Shown: in pieces, positions 35,425 to 44,541 of the stretch
Numbering within the stretch: the stretch's first letter is position 1
Layout: the number at the start of each line of letters is the position of its first letter
DNA from: Niastella sp.
GTDB lineage: Bacteria; Bacteroidota; Bacteroidia; Chitinophagales; Chitinophagaceae
Length of the DNA: 64,000 nt
Assembly (NCBI GenBank): GCA_016710595.1
Contig: JADJVM010000008.1
Span: 1,364,001-1,428,000, forward strand
Direction: 5' to 3'
Made by a program: the position numbers and the translations under genes
The notes under the pieces: model-generated
What the model saw: only the letters and a program-made list of their open reading frames with translations
The model's database searches: none
Told to the model about the DNA's origin: nothing

Positions 35425-36363
35425 TTGATACAAAACATTAAAAATAATGTAAAGGCAAAAGCATACCTGGCCTTATTTGCAACCAGTACAATTTGGGGAA
35501 CCACCTGGGTTGCCAGTAAAATGGCTGTTGCAGAAGTACCGGCATTGCAAATGTCTGCCATACGCCAGTTTATAGCAGGCAGTATTTTTATATCCTATTT
35601 TTTATTTTTAAAAAAAATGAAATGGCCCAGCATTACAGAATTTAGGTGGCTAACGGTAATGGCATTACTGATGTTTGTTTTTGCAAATGGGTTTAGTACC
35701 TGGGGTGTAAAATACATTCCAGCAGGTATGGCTGCTTTAATTGGTACACTTTACCCGCTAAGTGTTGTTATTATAGAAGCATTATTTTATGGTAAAAGAA
35801 ATATAACCCCGCTTACACTTACCGGTTTAATATTAGGAATAAGCGGAGTTGCTTTGGTCTTTTATGAAAATGCTTTTCAAACAAGGGGAGAAAATTATTT
35901 ATTTGGCATCCTTGTTTCATTACTCGCTATGATTTCCTGGAGCCTGGGCACCGTGTTCCTTATCAGGAACAAAAGAAACATCAATCCGTATTATGGAACA
36001 GGATGGCAGATGTTTATCAGTTCATTTTTTTTATATGCATTAGCCTGGTTCAATCAACCGCTCCTGCCATTATCAAAAATTTCATGGCATAGTTATGGAC
36101 TCATTTTTTACCTGGTATTATTGGGTTCTATCCTTGCCTTTATTGCCTTTATTTATACTATTAGAAAATTGCCGGCGCCCATTGCATCTCTTTATGCATA
36201 TATCAATCCGCTGGTGGCCATGGTAGTGGGCGCCATATTGCTAAGCGAAAAAATAACAGTCACTATTATTTGGGGAGCTATTGTTACCCTTACCGGTGTC
36301 TTTTTAGTAAATTATAGTGTTCGGAGGAATGCTGCAAAAATTATTGCAGAAGCTGAGATATAA
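35425..36363 (+). CDS. DMT-superfamily (EamA) transporter
   Basis: A 312-residue inner-membrane protein with ten predicted helices in two EamA repeats. The first has ATSTIWGTTWVASKMAV and the second closes with ASLYAYINPLVAMVVGAILLSEKIT, the typical helix 9-10 signature. Substrate is unknown; metabolite export is common for the family. The only plausible start is TTG 35425, just after the purH stop. The 3' end overlaps the converging polysaccharide-deacetylase-like gene by 23 bp. Confidence 0.85.
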   Translation: MIQNIKNNVKAKAYLALFATSTIWGTTWVASKMAVAEVPALQMSAIRQFIAGSIFISYFLFLKKMKWPSITEFRWLTVMALLMFVFANGFSTWGVKYIPAGMAALIGTLYPLSVVIIEALFYGKRNITPLTLTGLILGISGVALVFYENAFQTRGENYLFGILVSLLAMISWSLGTVFLIRNKRNINPYYGTGWQMFISSFFLYALAWFNQPLLPLSKISWHSYGLIFYLVLLGSILAFIAFIYTIRKLPAPIASLYAYINPLVAMVVGAILLSEKITVTIIWGAIVTLTGVFLVNYSVRRNAAKIIAEAEI

Positions 36364-37627
36364 ACTGTTCATACATAGTTCGCCAACCTTCAAAACGGCT
36401 ATCATAACCCAATATATTATTGTGAAAAATAGTCGTTAATTCCGCATTGGCTTTTTTACATTGATCAGTAAAATACATTAATTCCTGAAGCGCCTGCTCC
36501 GCAGTATCATGCTGTTCAAAAAAACTATTGGCATCCATAAAACAAAAGGGATGAATACGAAGTTTGCTGATTTTTTCTTTTTCCACATTATACCATGTAA
36601 AAGAACTGGCTACTGATGCCCTGAATCCATTGATGCTGCCATAACCCATACTGTAATCGTCTGTGATGCCGGTTGATTCTAAAATTTCAAAACTTTTAGG
36701 AAGTAAAAACCTGATATAATGCTGCCTGGAATGTAAAACCCTCTTATTGATCAAAGTAGAAAGGACTTCTTTTTCTGCCTGCAAAATTTCTTCATTTAGA
36801 TAACTGGCCCAGGATGGATGCAAACCAATTTCATATTTTGCAGATTGCTTTTTTAGTAAGTGCTGCATAGCAGCATTCGATGGAGGGATGTTTTTATCGT
36901 ACAAGCCGCTTGATGCTGCTACCAGGTAAAAATATCGTGGTTTTAATGCATGTTTTTCGTGCAGTTCATCTAAGTAATCATATATATCATAAGGGTCGCC
37001 TCTAAATCCCGATAAAACTTTTAATCTTGTTAAGGAAGGAGACAACAAAAAGCCACCCAGGTTCCTCAATAACCCTTTATATAAATAAGCGTATGCAATA
37101 TCAATATCGTAAGTGGGGTTAAATGTAAAAGAAGCGGTTGTAATTTTTAATGCAGGATAATGTTGTTGTAATATTTTTATAAAATCCTGTATCCAAAAAT
37201 TTACTAACGGGGTTTTTAAAAAATCTTTTTGATAAGCTATTGAATTGGTATGGGCATAGCGGCCATACTCATCTTCGGCATTAGGCAGGTATTCCTCGTA
37301 CCGGCTTATTAAATAAAAGCAACCACTTAAAATATCGTAGGGATACTGGCCACCGGTTTTAAAAAAATATTTATTCCCTGAACCCTCATCACAATGTATT
37401 TGTTGTGCATGAATGCCATTTTGCAATAACAACCCCTGTGGAATTATTTGCAGGCTGTTATCTTTAAATGACCGGGAACTATAATTAATTTTAGGGCCAT
37501 CATGTTTTTCAAAATTCTCTGCATCAATGGTAATACTACAGCTATTGTTTAATTGCTCCCCAAAAATAAATTTGCAGATGTACTGAAGCCTCGTAGATGA
37601 TTGTTCGCAAAATAATAATATACTCAT
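36341..37627 (-). CDS. Polysaccharide-deacetylase-like protein (DUF7033-type)
   Basis: A 428-residue protein with weak resemblance to the NodB-type deacetylase barrel: a DIDIAY segment near residue 175, EIGLHPSWAS near 285 and the C-terminal LTTIFHNNILG. These would be the positions of metal or catalytic residues (D-D, H). No signal peptide is present, so it is probably cytoplasmic. In Bacteroidota such proteins are annotated as polysaccharide deacetylase family with a DUF7033-like N-terminus. Activity is uncertain. It overlaps the EamA gene tail and follows lutB by 46 bp. Confidence 0.6.
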   Translation of the reverse strand: MSILLFCEQSSTRLQYICKFIFGEQLNNSCSITIDAENFEKHDGPKINYSSRSFKDNSLQIIPQGLLLQNGIHAQQIHCDEGSGNKYFFKTGGQYPYDILSGCFYLISRYEEYLPNAEDEYGRYAHTNSIAYQKDFLKTPLVNFWIQDFIKILQQHYPALKITTASFTFNPTYDIDIAYAYLYKGLLRNLGGFLLSPSLTRLKVLSGFRGDPYDIYDYLDELHEKHALKPRYFYLVAASSGLYDKNIPPSNAAMQHLLKKQSAKYEIGLHPSWASYLNEEILQAEKEVLSTLINKRVLHSRQHYIRFLLPKSFEILESTGITDDYSMGYGSINGFRASVASSFTWYNVEKEKISKLRIHPFCFMDANSFFEQHDTAEQALQELMYFTDQCKKANAELTTIFHNNILGYDSRFEGWRTMYEQFISQLLQ

Positions 37628-37673
37628 GAAAAAAGGGGGTCAGTAAATGTAAATGATATTTAGATCCTCTTTC

Positions 37674-39050
37674 TTATTTTTTGAATTGGTCTTTCCACAT
37701 TTCATTAAATGTCCTTGGGCTAAAATCTAAATCTGCCCGATGACGGCTCCATTGTTTAAATAATCCGTTCACCACTTTTGATTTCATGTTGCCATTACCC
37801 ATATTCATCATACGCCTGTTCAGGCTTGCCAAACGCCACATTTTCCAGGCCATTTTTTCTGACAAGGCTGCCATTCCTTCTTCTACCGATTCTTTCCTGT
37901 TTTCTAATAAAAGCTCATGAATATTAATATGCACTGGGCATACCTCAGTACAATTACCGCATAAGGACGAGGCATAACTTAAATGCTTATATTCCTTCAT
38001 GCCTTGCAAATGTGGGGTAATTACACTTCCGATAGGCCCGCTATAAGTAGCACCATAAGCATGACCGCCTATATTTTTATATACAGGGCAAGCATTTAAA
38101 CAAGCGCCACAGCGAATACAATATAAGCTCTCCCTTTGTTTTGGATTTTTTAAAATATTCGTACGGCCATTATCCATTAAGATCACAATCATTTCTTCAG
38201 GGCCATCTGTTTCACCCGGTTGCCTTGGGCCACTAATAATACTGCTATATACCGTAATTTTCTGGCCTGTACCAAATGTGCTGAGCATGGGCCAAAATAA
38301 GGCAAGGTCAGTAAGGGATGTGAGCATTTTTTCTATACCAACCACTACAATATGTGTTTTTGGAAATGCACAACTTAATCTTGCATTTCCTTCATTTTCT
38401 GTAACAGCTACAGCGCCTATCTCGCTAATAATAAAATTGGCGCCGGTTACGCCCACTTCGGCTTGTACATATTTTTCCCTTAAAATATTTCGGGCAACCC
38501 CCGTAAGCTCCTGGGGTGTAAGTTTAGGATCGGTCCCCAGTTTATTTGCAAAAAGACGAGCTACATCTTCTTTGCTTTTATGCATGGCAGGTGTTACAAT
38601 ATGATAAGGAGGTTCATTATCTAATTGTTGTATATATTCTCCCAGGTCAGTCTCCACACTTTCAATTCCATTTTTCTCCAATGCTTTATTCAGGTGTATT
38701 TCTTCGGTAACCATGCTTTTACTCTTCACCAGCATTTTGCAATTTTTTTCTTTGCATATCTGCAAAATAGCTTCTGTAGCCTGTTCAGCATTTTCGGCCC
38801 ATAATACTTTCCCGCCTCGGCGGGTAAAGTTTAGTTCAAAATCTTCTAATTGTTTATCCAATGTTTCAATAGCACGCCATTTCAAATTTTTTGCACGTTG
38901 CCTGGCCAATTCCAGGTTTGCAAATTGTTCTTTTCCTTTTGGCACGGCACTATTATAGCGTCCCATATTAAAATTAATGGTTCGCCGATGATCTAAATCG
39001 GCCGACTTGATCGTACTCTTTGCTAAAAATATTTCGGATGATTGAGACAT
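37674..39050 (-). CDS. lutB: LutB-type iron-sulfur protein (lactate utilisation family)
   Basis: A 458-residue protein with an N-terminal LUD domain (~residues 60-290), containing GVTGANFIISEIGAVAVTENEGN. A ferredoxin-like part has two [4Fe-4S] motifs, CIRCGACLNACPVYK (~305) and CGNCTEVCPVHI (~355). LutB works with LutA and LutC in oxidising L-lactate. Neither partner is visible in this window, so the exact role is open. The start is ATG 39050 (MSQSSEIF). The frame extends upstream to 39113, but those residues are atypical. Confidence 0.85.
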   Translation of the reverse strand: MSQSSEIFLAKSTIKSADLDHRRTINFNMGRYNSAVPKGKEQFANLELARQRAKNLKWRAIETLDKQLEDFELNFTRRGGKVLWAENAEQATEAILQICKEKNCKMLVKSKSMVTEEIHLNKALEKNGIESVETDLGEYIQQLDNEPPYHIVTPAMHKSKEDVARLFANKLGTDPKLTPQELTGVARNILREKYVQAEVGVTGANFIISEIGAVAVTENEGNARLSCAFPKTHIVVVGIEKMLTSLTDLALFWPMLSTFGTGQKITVYSSIISGPRQPGETDGPEEMIVILMDNGRTNILKNPKQRESLYCIRCGACLNACPVYKNIGGHAYGATYSGPIGSVITPHLQGMKEYKHLSYASSLCGNCTEVCPVHINIHELLLENRKESVEEGMAALSEKMAWKMWRLASLNRRMMNMGNGNMKSKVVNGLFKQWSRHRADLDFSPRTFNEMWKDQFKK

Positions 39051-39092
39051 ATTATTTTTGGTAACCGGCTTTTGTACAATGGGCAGCAACAG

Positions 39093-39107
39093 TGGCGACG
39101 CTCCGTT
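39093..39107 (+). repeat. Dispersed 15-base intergenic repeat, copy 1
   Basis: TGGCGACGCTCCGTT occurs here and identically at 51246-51260. It lies between lutB and copA. A GC-rich 15-mer is not expected twice in 64 kb by chance. Only the core is shared and the flanks differ. Confidence 0.5.
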
Positions 39108-39200
39108 CAACACCCAAATGTACGATCGCCTTTTTTTAAGCTATAAAGATAACATATACCCTGCAATGTATGCTCAGTGTAATAATCCTAACATGGAATA

Positions 39201-41324
39201 TCAAATTACTTTTTTTACAAATAGCCTTACTGAGTTTAAACCAAGTACCACATCGCTTAATCCCATGGCCAATGCCGAAAATGTAGGACTTAATAAGCCA
39301 GCAGATGCAATGGGTATTGCTACAATATTATATGCAAATGCCCAAAACAGGTTTTCTTTAATAGTAATATAAGTATGTTTACCCAGGCCTAAGCTTTCCG
39401 GCAATTTTTTAAGCCCATTGTTTAGTAAGATCACATCTGCGCTTTGCATGGCAATATGAGAAGCACCACTCAATGAAATACCCAGCGTTGCTTTTGCAAG
39501 GGCCGGCGCATCATTTATACCATCGCCCACCATCGCTGTGGGCATTAAGGTATTGAGTGCTGCAATTTTTGCTAATTTTTGTTCTGGTGTTTGTTCGGCA
39601 ATTACTTCGTCAATACCCAACACAGCAGCTACTTGTTTACATTTTTCAAGCCGGTCCCCACTCAATAAAATGGTTTTTATTTTTTTTGTATGAAGCCAAT
39701 CAATTACTTGTTTTGCTTCTTCCCGAATGCTATCTTCTACATTTACCCAACCGATGGATTTTTTATTTTTGAGCAGGTAAATAGTATGTGGCACTTCAGG
39801 TTTTTCTGCCAATAATTTATAAGAGCCCGCTTCGTAAATATTTCCTTCTGCATCTTCGGCCCGTACACCCAGGCCTTTTATTTCTTCTACTTTTGCCCAT
39901 CGTATTTCTCCATTTCCTTTAAAAGCATCTACAATAGATTTTGCCAATGGATGATTTGAATATTTTTCTAATGAATACATTATTTTTTTAAACTCAGTTT
40001 CATCCCCTTCACTATGCATTTCAGAAATATGAAAGTCGCCGGTGGTGAGTGTACCGGTCTTATCAAAAACAACTTGTTTTATATCTTTAAAAGTTTCTAA
40101 TGCTGAGGCATTCCGGTATAAAATTCCTTTTTTAGCTCCCCTTCCCAGCCCCACTGCAATAGCAGCAGGTGTAGCCAACCCCATGGCACAAGGGCACGAG
40201 ATCACCAATACTGCAATACTACGCATGAGTGCTGTACCTGCTGTTTTATCAAAAAAACTAAAGTTTACAAAAAATGTAATGATTGCCAGCCCCACTACTA
40301 CAGGAACAAAAATAGCGCTGATCTTATCTGCCATTTTTTGCATGGGTGGTTTTTCAGCTTGTGCATGGCGCACCATTTGTAATATGCCACTCAGCACGGT
40401 GTCTTTACCGGCGGCCGTAACCTGTGCTTTTACCAAACCCTCTACTATCAGGCTACCCCCAATGAGGCTATCTTTTTTTTGTTTGTACACCGGCATAGAT
40501 TCGCCGGTAATAATGGCTTCATTTACCTGGCATTCTCCCCATAAAATTTTACAATCTGCAGGTACTTGTTCCCCGTTTTTTATTAAAAGCAGATCGCCGG
40601 TTTTTAAAAATACATTCTCTATGGGAAATATTTGCTCCTTGTGTTCATCATCAAAAGCAATCATATTCGCCATCACCTTTTGTGATTTTGCCAATTCATT
40701 TACTGATCGCTGAGTTGACTTAATAGAAGATTCTTCTAAAAAATTACCAAAAAATACCAGGGTTATAATGGAAGCGGTGGTTTCAAAAAATAAATAATCA
40801 TATCCCAGGTGAAGCACCGCCCCTGTTAAGCTATACACAAAGGAGGCCAATGCACCCAATGCAATCAACACATCCATATTGGGGACACCGGATTGTAAAC
40901 TACTGATAGCACTCCGACCAAAATGCCATATTCCCACTATAAAAACGGGTAAGCACAAAGCCAATTGCAGCCAGGGGTTCATAAGCCAGTGCATCGGCAT
41001 CCAGCTATGAAGCATGTGCAACATTAATACAGCGGTAAAAGGCAGACAAAAGAAAAATCTTTTTTTATTGCTATTTAAAAAACCGGATACTGTAGCATGT
41101 GTATGATCGTGTTGATCTGTTTCTTCGGCAACCTGGTACCCCAATTTCTTTATTCCTTGTTTTATTACGTCTTTATCATACACATCAGAATGTGTGAAGC
41201 TAACAGCTCCACTTATAGGATCTACTTTCACCTCTTGCAACCCTTGTTTTTGCAGGTATTTTGTAACACTCAATGCACAATTGCTACACGTCATACCCTC
41301 TACCAATAAATCTTCTCTTTGCAT
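39201..41324 (-). CDS. copA: Heavy-metal (copper-type) P1B-ATPase
   Basis: A 707-residue metal exporter. An N-terminal HMA domain has GMTCSNC (~residues 10-16) and a His-rich stretch DQHDHTH (~75). Eight membrane helices are expected. Functional motifs are ITGES, the transmembrane metal site SCPCAMGLATP, DKTGT, SNHPLAK and GDGINDAP. The helix-7 motif reads YN as in Cu ATPases. The helix-8 motif normally MxxSS reads MGLSD, so the last ligand differs. Copper(I) export is the best guess. It stands 151 bp upstream of lutB on the same strand. Confidence 0.85.
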   Translation of the reverse strand: MQREDLLVEGMTCSNCALSVTKYLQKQGLQEVKVDPISGAVSFTHSDVYDKDVIKQGIKKLGYQVAEETDQHDHTHATVSGFLNSNKKRFFFCLPFTAVLMLHMLHSWMPMHWLMNPWLQLALCLPVFIVGIWHFGRSAISSLQSGVPNMDVLIALGALASFVYSLTGAVLHLGYDYLFFETTASIITLVFFGNFLEESSIKSTQRSVNELAKSQKVMANMIAFDDEHKEQIFPIENVFLKTGDLLLIKNGEQVPADCKILWGECQVNEAIITGESMPVYKQKKDSLIGGSLIVEGLVKAQVTAAGKDTVLSGILQMVRHAQAEKPPMQKMADKISAIFVPVVVGLAIITFFVNFSFFDKTAGTALMRSIAVLVISCPCAMGLATPAAIAVGLGRGAKKGILYRNASALETFKDIKQVVFDKTGTLTTGDFHISEMHSEGDETEFKKIMYSLEKYSNHPLAKSIVDAFKGNGEIRWAKVEEIKGLGVRAEDAEGNIYEAGSYKLLAEKPEVPHTIYLLKNKKSIGWVNVEDSIREEAKQVIDWLHTKKIKTILLSGDRLEKCKQVAAVLGIDEVIAEQTPEQKLAKIAALNTLMPTAMVGDGINDAPALAKATLGISLSGASHIAMQSADVILLNNGLKKLPESLGLGKHTYITIKENLFWAFAYNIVAIPIASAGLLSPTFSALAMGLSDVVLGLNSVRLFVKKVI

Positions 41325-41374
41325 AATACAAATTTACCGTGGGTAACTTATAAACAATTCCTAATTATGAAATT

Positions 41375-41382
41375 TATCTTTG
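41375..41382 (+). promoter_or_regulatory. Candidate -7 box (TAnnTTTG) for tsaE
   Basis: TATCTTTG matches the Bacteroidota -7 consensus and is only four bases from the ATG at 41387, the same geometry as at 7462-7469. No convincing -33 TTTG is present at the expected distance. Confidence 0.35.
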
Positions 41383-41386
41383 CATC

Positions 41387-41800
41387 ATGGATGTAATTTT
41401 TTCATTGGCCGAGATCAACGATGTTGCAAAATTATTATTAGAAAAAATTAATAAAAAGACGGTATTATGCTTGTATGGAGAAATGGGTACAGGAAAAACT
41501 ACTTTGGTAAAAGCCATTGCTGCGGCACTTGCAGTAAAAGACACAGTGAGTAGCCCTACATTTTCTATTATAAATGAATATATGCTGGCTGATGGGGAAA
41601 GTATGTACCATTTAGATTTATATCGTATTAAAAATGAAGAAGAAGCTATAGCCGCAGGCGTGGAGCATTGTTTATATTCGGGCCGGTTTTGTATTGTGGA
41701 ATGGCCCCAACATGCCCATCAATTGTTGCCTGAAAATGCGGTTATATGCGCTTTAACTTTACTTCCCAATAACCATAGAAAGCTGGAAATAAATTTGTAA
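41387..41800 (+). CDS. tsaE: tRNA threonylcarbamoyladenosine synthesis ATPase TsaE
   Basis: A 137-residue P-loop ATPase that works with TsaB and TsaD to make t6A37 in tRNAs reading ANN codons. Walker A is GEMGTGKTTLVK (~32-43). The family signature SSPTFSIINEY follows near 63, then HLDLYRI (Walker B region) and VEWPQH. Size fits the family. The ald gene begins 26 bp downstream on the same strand. Confidence 0.95.
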   Translation: MDVIFSLAEINDVAKLLLEKINKKTVLCLYGEMGTGKTTLVKAIAAALAVKDTVSSPTFSIINEYMLADGESMYHLDLYRIKNEEEAIAAGVEHCLYSGRFCIVEWPQHAHQLLPENAVICALTLLPNNHRKLEINL

Positions 41801-41826
41801 TTTGTATCTTATTCCATTTACAAATC

Positions 41827-43041
41827 ATGGCAACATCAAAACCTTTTGTATCCCCCTCTTTAGCATATGAAACGCTGGAAGAAACACTTGACGTAAAACC
41901 AAAAACAGAAAAATTATTTATTGGGATCCCCCGGGAAGATTCATTTAATGAGAATCGTGTAGCCCTTACACCGGAAGCAGTAGGGGTTATCATTGCCAAT
42001 GGACACGATGTGCAAATGGAAACTAAAGCCGGTGAAGGCGCCAATTATAGCGATAAAGATTACAGTGACGCAGGGGCTAAAATCGTTTTTACAAAGAAAG
42101 ATGTTTATGAAAGCGATATCCTGGTAAAGAGTGCCCCCGTAAGTGAAGAAGAATGTGAATTTTTAAGGCTCAACCAATCCATTATATCCCCAATTCACCT
42201 TTCGGTAATGAAGAAAAATATTATCGAAAAAATGATGCAAAAAAGGATAACGGCACTCAGTTTTGAAAATTTAAAAGATGGCAGTGGCCACAACCCGATT
42301 GTTCGTAGTATGAGTGAAATTGCGGGGAGCGCCATCATTTTAATTGCAGGCCAATACCTGAGTAATGCCAATAACGGTAAGGGCGTTTTAGTAGGAGGTA
42401 TAAGTGGGATACCGCCCACGAAAGTAATTATTATTGGTGCCGGCATTGTAGGTGAATATGCAGCCCGGACGGCCTTGGCCATGGGTGCCAGCGTAAAAGT
42501 TTTTGATAATAGTATTTATCGCTTAAAACGAATGCAAAATAATATAGGCGTCCGTATGTGGACCTCTGTTTTAGAGCCTAAAATTTTAGCAAAACAACTA
42601 AAGAGTTGCGATGTGGCCGTAGGCGCATTGGGAGGAAGTGGTGGCCGTACACCCATTGTAGTTACAGAAGAAATGGTGAGCAACATGCGGCCAGGCAGTG
42701 TAATTTTAGATGTGAGTATTGATCATGGCGGATGCTTTGAAACAAGCATGGTGACTACGCATAAAAAGCCTGTATTTAAAAAATACGATGTAATTCATTA
42801 TTGTGTACCCAACATACCCAGTGGCTTTGCCCGTACTGCTTCCCAGGCTATCAGCAATGTACTGATGCCCTTATTATTAGAAGTGGCAGAAGATGGAGGG
42901 ATTGATAATGTGGTTTGGCATAAGCTCAATATCAGGAGTGGGATATATTTATTTAAAGGAGCGTTGACAAATTTTCATCTCAGCGAAAAATTCGATTTAA
43001 AATACACCGATTTAAACCTGCTTATCGCCAGCAGGCGTTAG
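41827..43041 (+). CDS. ald: Alanine dehydrogenase
   Basis: A 404-residue NAD-dependent enzyme converting L-alanine and pyruvate/ammonia. The N-terminal AlaDh/PNT domain begins at GIPREDSFNENRVALTPEAV (~38). The Rossmann domain follows, with VIIIGAGIVGEYAARTALAMGA (~200) and GALGGSGGRTPIVVTEEM (~270). It carries about 35 extra N-terminal residues before the conserved core, as usual in Bacteroidota. Its stop directly abuts that of the converging ABC ATPase gene. A role in using amino acids from peptides fits the neighbouring transporter and peptidase set. Confidence 0.9.
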   Translation: MATSKPFVSPSLAYETLEETLDVKPKTEKLFIGIPREDSFNENRVALTPEAVGVIIANGHDVQMETKAGEGANYSDKDYSDAGAKIVFTKKDVYESDILVKSAPVSEEECEFLRLNQSIISPIHLSVMKKNIIEKMMQKRITALSFENLKDGSGHNPIVRSMSEIAGSAIILIAGQYLSNANNGKGVLVGGISGIPPTKVIIIGAGIVGEYAARTALAMGASVKVFDNSIYRLKRMQNNIGVRMWTSVLEPKILAKQLKSCDVAVGALGGSGGRTPIVVTEEMVSNMRPGSVILDVSIDHGGCFETSMVTTHKKPVFKKYDVIHYCVPNIPSGFARTASQAISNVLMPLLLEVAEDGGIDNVVWHKLNIRSGIYLFKGALTNFHLSEKFDLKYTDLNLLIASRR

Positions 43042-43650
43042 TTATTTGTAATCCAAAATAGAAATTTGCTCATCGCAAAAATGATATTCCTGTTTGTCGT
43101 TACTGGCAATAATGACCAGCCTGTTATGGGTATGATATTCTATTAAGCGGGCATATAATTGTACGCCTTCTATATCCAGATTGGTGGTAGGTTCATCTAA
43201 AAATAAAGCGGGGGTATCACTAAAAAAAGCCTGGCCTATTTTTAATCGCTGCTTCATGCCGCTACTGAAATAACGAATTTGTTTATTGGCTGCTTTTTGT
43301 AATTGCACCGTTTCTAAAAGCTCAGGGATGCTACAGGTAAGGGTTTTAAAAGAAAGGTGGAAAGATAAAAACTCAGTAGCAGTCATTTCTTCAATAAGCT
43401 CAAGATAAGGCGCTGCCATCGTTACAAAAGAATAAGGTTCTTCTATTTTATTGTTTGATTCATCGCTGTATTGTAATGTTCCTTCAGAATGTAATAAAGA
43501 CCCCATCAATACCTGGAGTAAAGTAGATTTACCTGAACCATTTGACCCGGTAAGTGCATATTTTTTACCCGGCAAAAATTCATAACTTAGGTCACGGAAT
43601 ATCCACTCCCTGTTAAACCTTTTTCCTACCTGTTGTACACTAATTTGCAT
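43042..43650 (-). CDS. ABC transporter ATP-binding protein
   Basis: A 202-residue ATPase: Walker A GSNGSGKSTLLQ (~residues 36-47), Q-loop region, signature FSSGMKQRLKIG (~128) and Walker B ALFLDEPTTNLD (~150). No permease gene is nearby. It is the last gene of the lipid A operon, 33 bp after lpxA. The substrate is unknown. The operon position hints at an envelope or lipid function but proves nothing. Confidence 0.85.
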   Translation of the reverse strand: MQISVQQVGKRFNREWIFRDLSYEFLPGKKYALTGSNGSGKSTLLQVLMGSLLHSEGTLQYSDESNNKIEEPYSFVTMAAPYLELIEEMTATEFLSFHLSFKTLTCSIPELLETVQLQKAANKQIRYFSSGMKQRLKIGQAFFSDTPALFLDEPTTNLDIEGVQLYARLIEYHTHNRLVIIASNDKQEYHFCDEQISILDYK

Positions 43651-43682
43651 AATGCATTAAATAAAGGAATCAATCGTAAAAA

Positions 43683-44480
43683 CTATTCTTCCTCATTATT
43701 GGTTTTGCTGAATTTTTTGATGATGCCACGGCCACTTTCCTGTATGAAAGTAACAATCTCATCTCTTTCGTCTGTAGCGGGCAGTTCTTCTTCAATATAA
43801 TGTAATGCCTGTGTGGTATTTAAATTTCGGTTATAAATGATGCGGTAAATATCAAGGATTTGATTGATACGGTTTAGTGAAAATCCTCGCCGCTTAAGGC
43901 CCACTGAATTTACTCCCGCATAACTTAATGGTGTGCGTCCTGCTTTTATGTAAGGCGGCACATCTTTACTCACCAATGAACCTCCGCTTACAAATGCATG
44001 TTGGCCAATTTTTACAAATTGGTGTACTGCACACATACCTGCAAGTATGGCAAAATCGCCCAACTCCACATGCCCGGCAATTTGTGTATTATTGCTTAAA
44101 ATACAATTGGCGCCAATCTGGCAATCATGGGCAATATGGCTATATGCCATAATAAGGCAGTTATCTCCCACTTTTGTTGTCCAGCGGTCTTTGCTTCCCC
44201 GGTTGATGGTTACAAATTCCCTGATAGTAGTATTATCTCCAATTTCTACCGTAGTGGCTTCGCCTTCAAACTTTAGATCTTGTGGTATGGCAGAAATTAC
44301 AGCACCGGGAAAGATCCGGCAATTTTTTCCAATACGGGCGCCTTCCATAATAGTAACATTGCTACCTACCCAGGTACCTTCTCCAATTTCTACATTGGGA
44401 TGAATTACCGAAAAGGGATCAATCTTTACGTTGGTAGCCAACTTGGCATTGGGATGGATGTACGTGTGGGGATGAATCAT
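43683..44480 (-). CDS. lpxA: UDP-N-acetylglucosamine acyltransferase
   Basis: A 265-residue left-handed beta-helix acyltransferase performing the first step of lipid A synthesis (3-hydroxyacyl-ACP to UDP-GlcNAc). Hexapeptide repeats run from residue ~2 (IHPHTYIHPNAKL) to ~180. HQFVKIGQHAFVSGGSLVSKDVPP is the family's signature region. The catalytic histidine is most likely the one in IAHDCQIGANC (~121). The start is ATG 44480; frame extension to 44528 adds 16 unlikely residues. It lies downstream of the lpxC/fabZ fusion. Confidence 0.95.
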   Translation of the reverse strand: MIHPHTYIHPNAKLATNVKIDPFSVIHPNVEIGEGTWVGSNVTIMEGARIGKNCRIFPGAVISAIPQDLKFEGEATTVEIGDNTTIREFVTINRGSKDRWTTKVGDNCLIMAYSHIAHDCQIGANCILSNNTQIAGHVELGDFAILAGMCAVHQFVKIGQHAFVSGGSLVSKDVPPYIKAGRTPLSYAGVNSVGLKRRGFSLNRINQILDIYRIIYNRNLNTTQALHYIEEELPATDERDEIVTFIQESGRGIIKKFSKTNNEEE

Positions 44481-44541
44481 TTGTTCGCTTCTCCTACCAG
44501 GAGAAATATTTAAAGTTTCGTTTAGCAATATTACTAAAGTC

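Noticed and set aside
39058..39372. A 104-codon plus-strand frame between lutB and copA as a gene
   Set aside because: It runs antisense into the copA 3' end, shows no family features, and its composition follows the overlapping gene.
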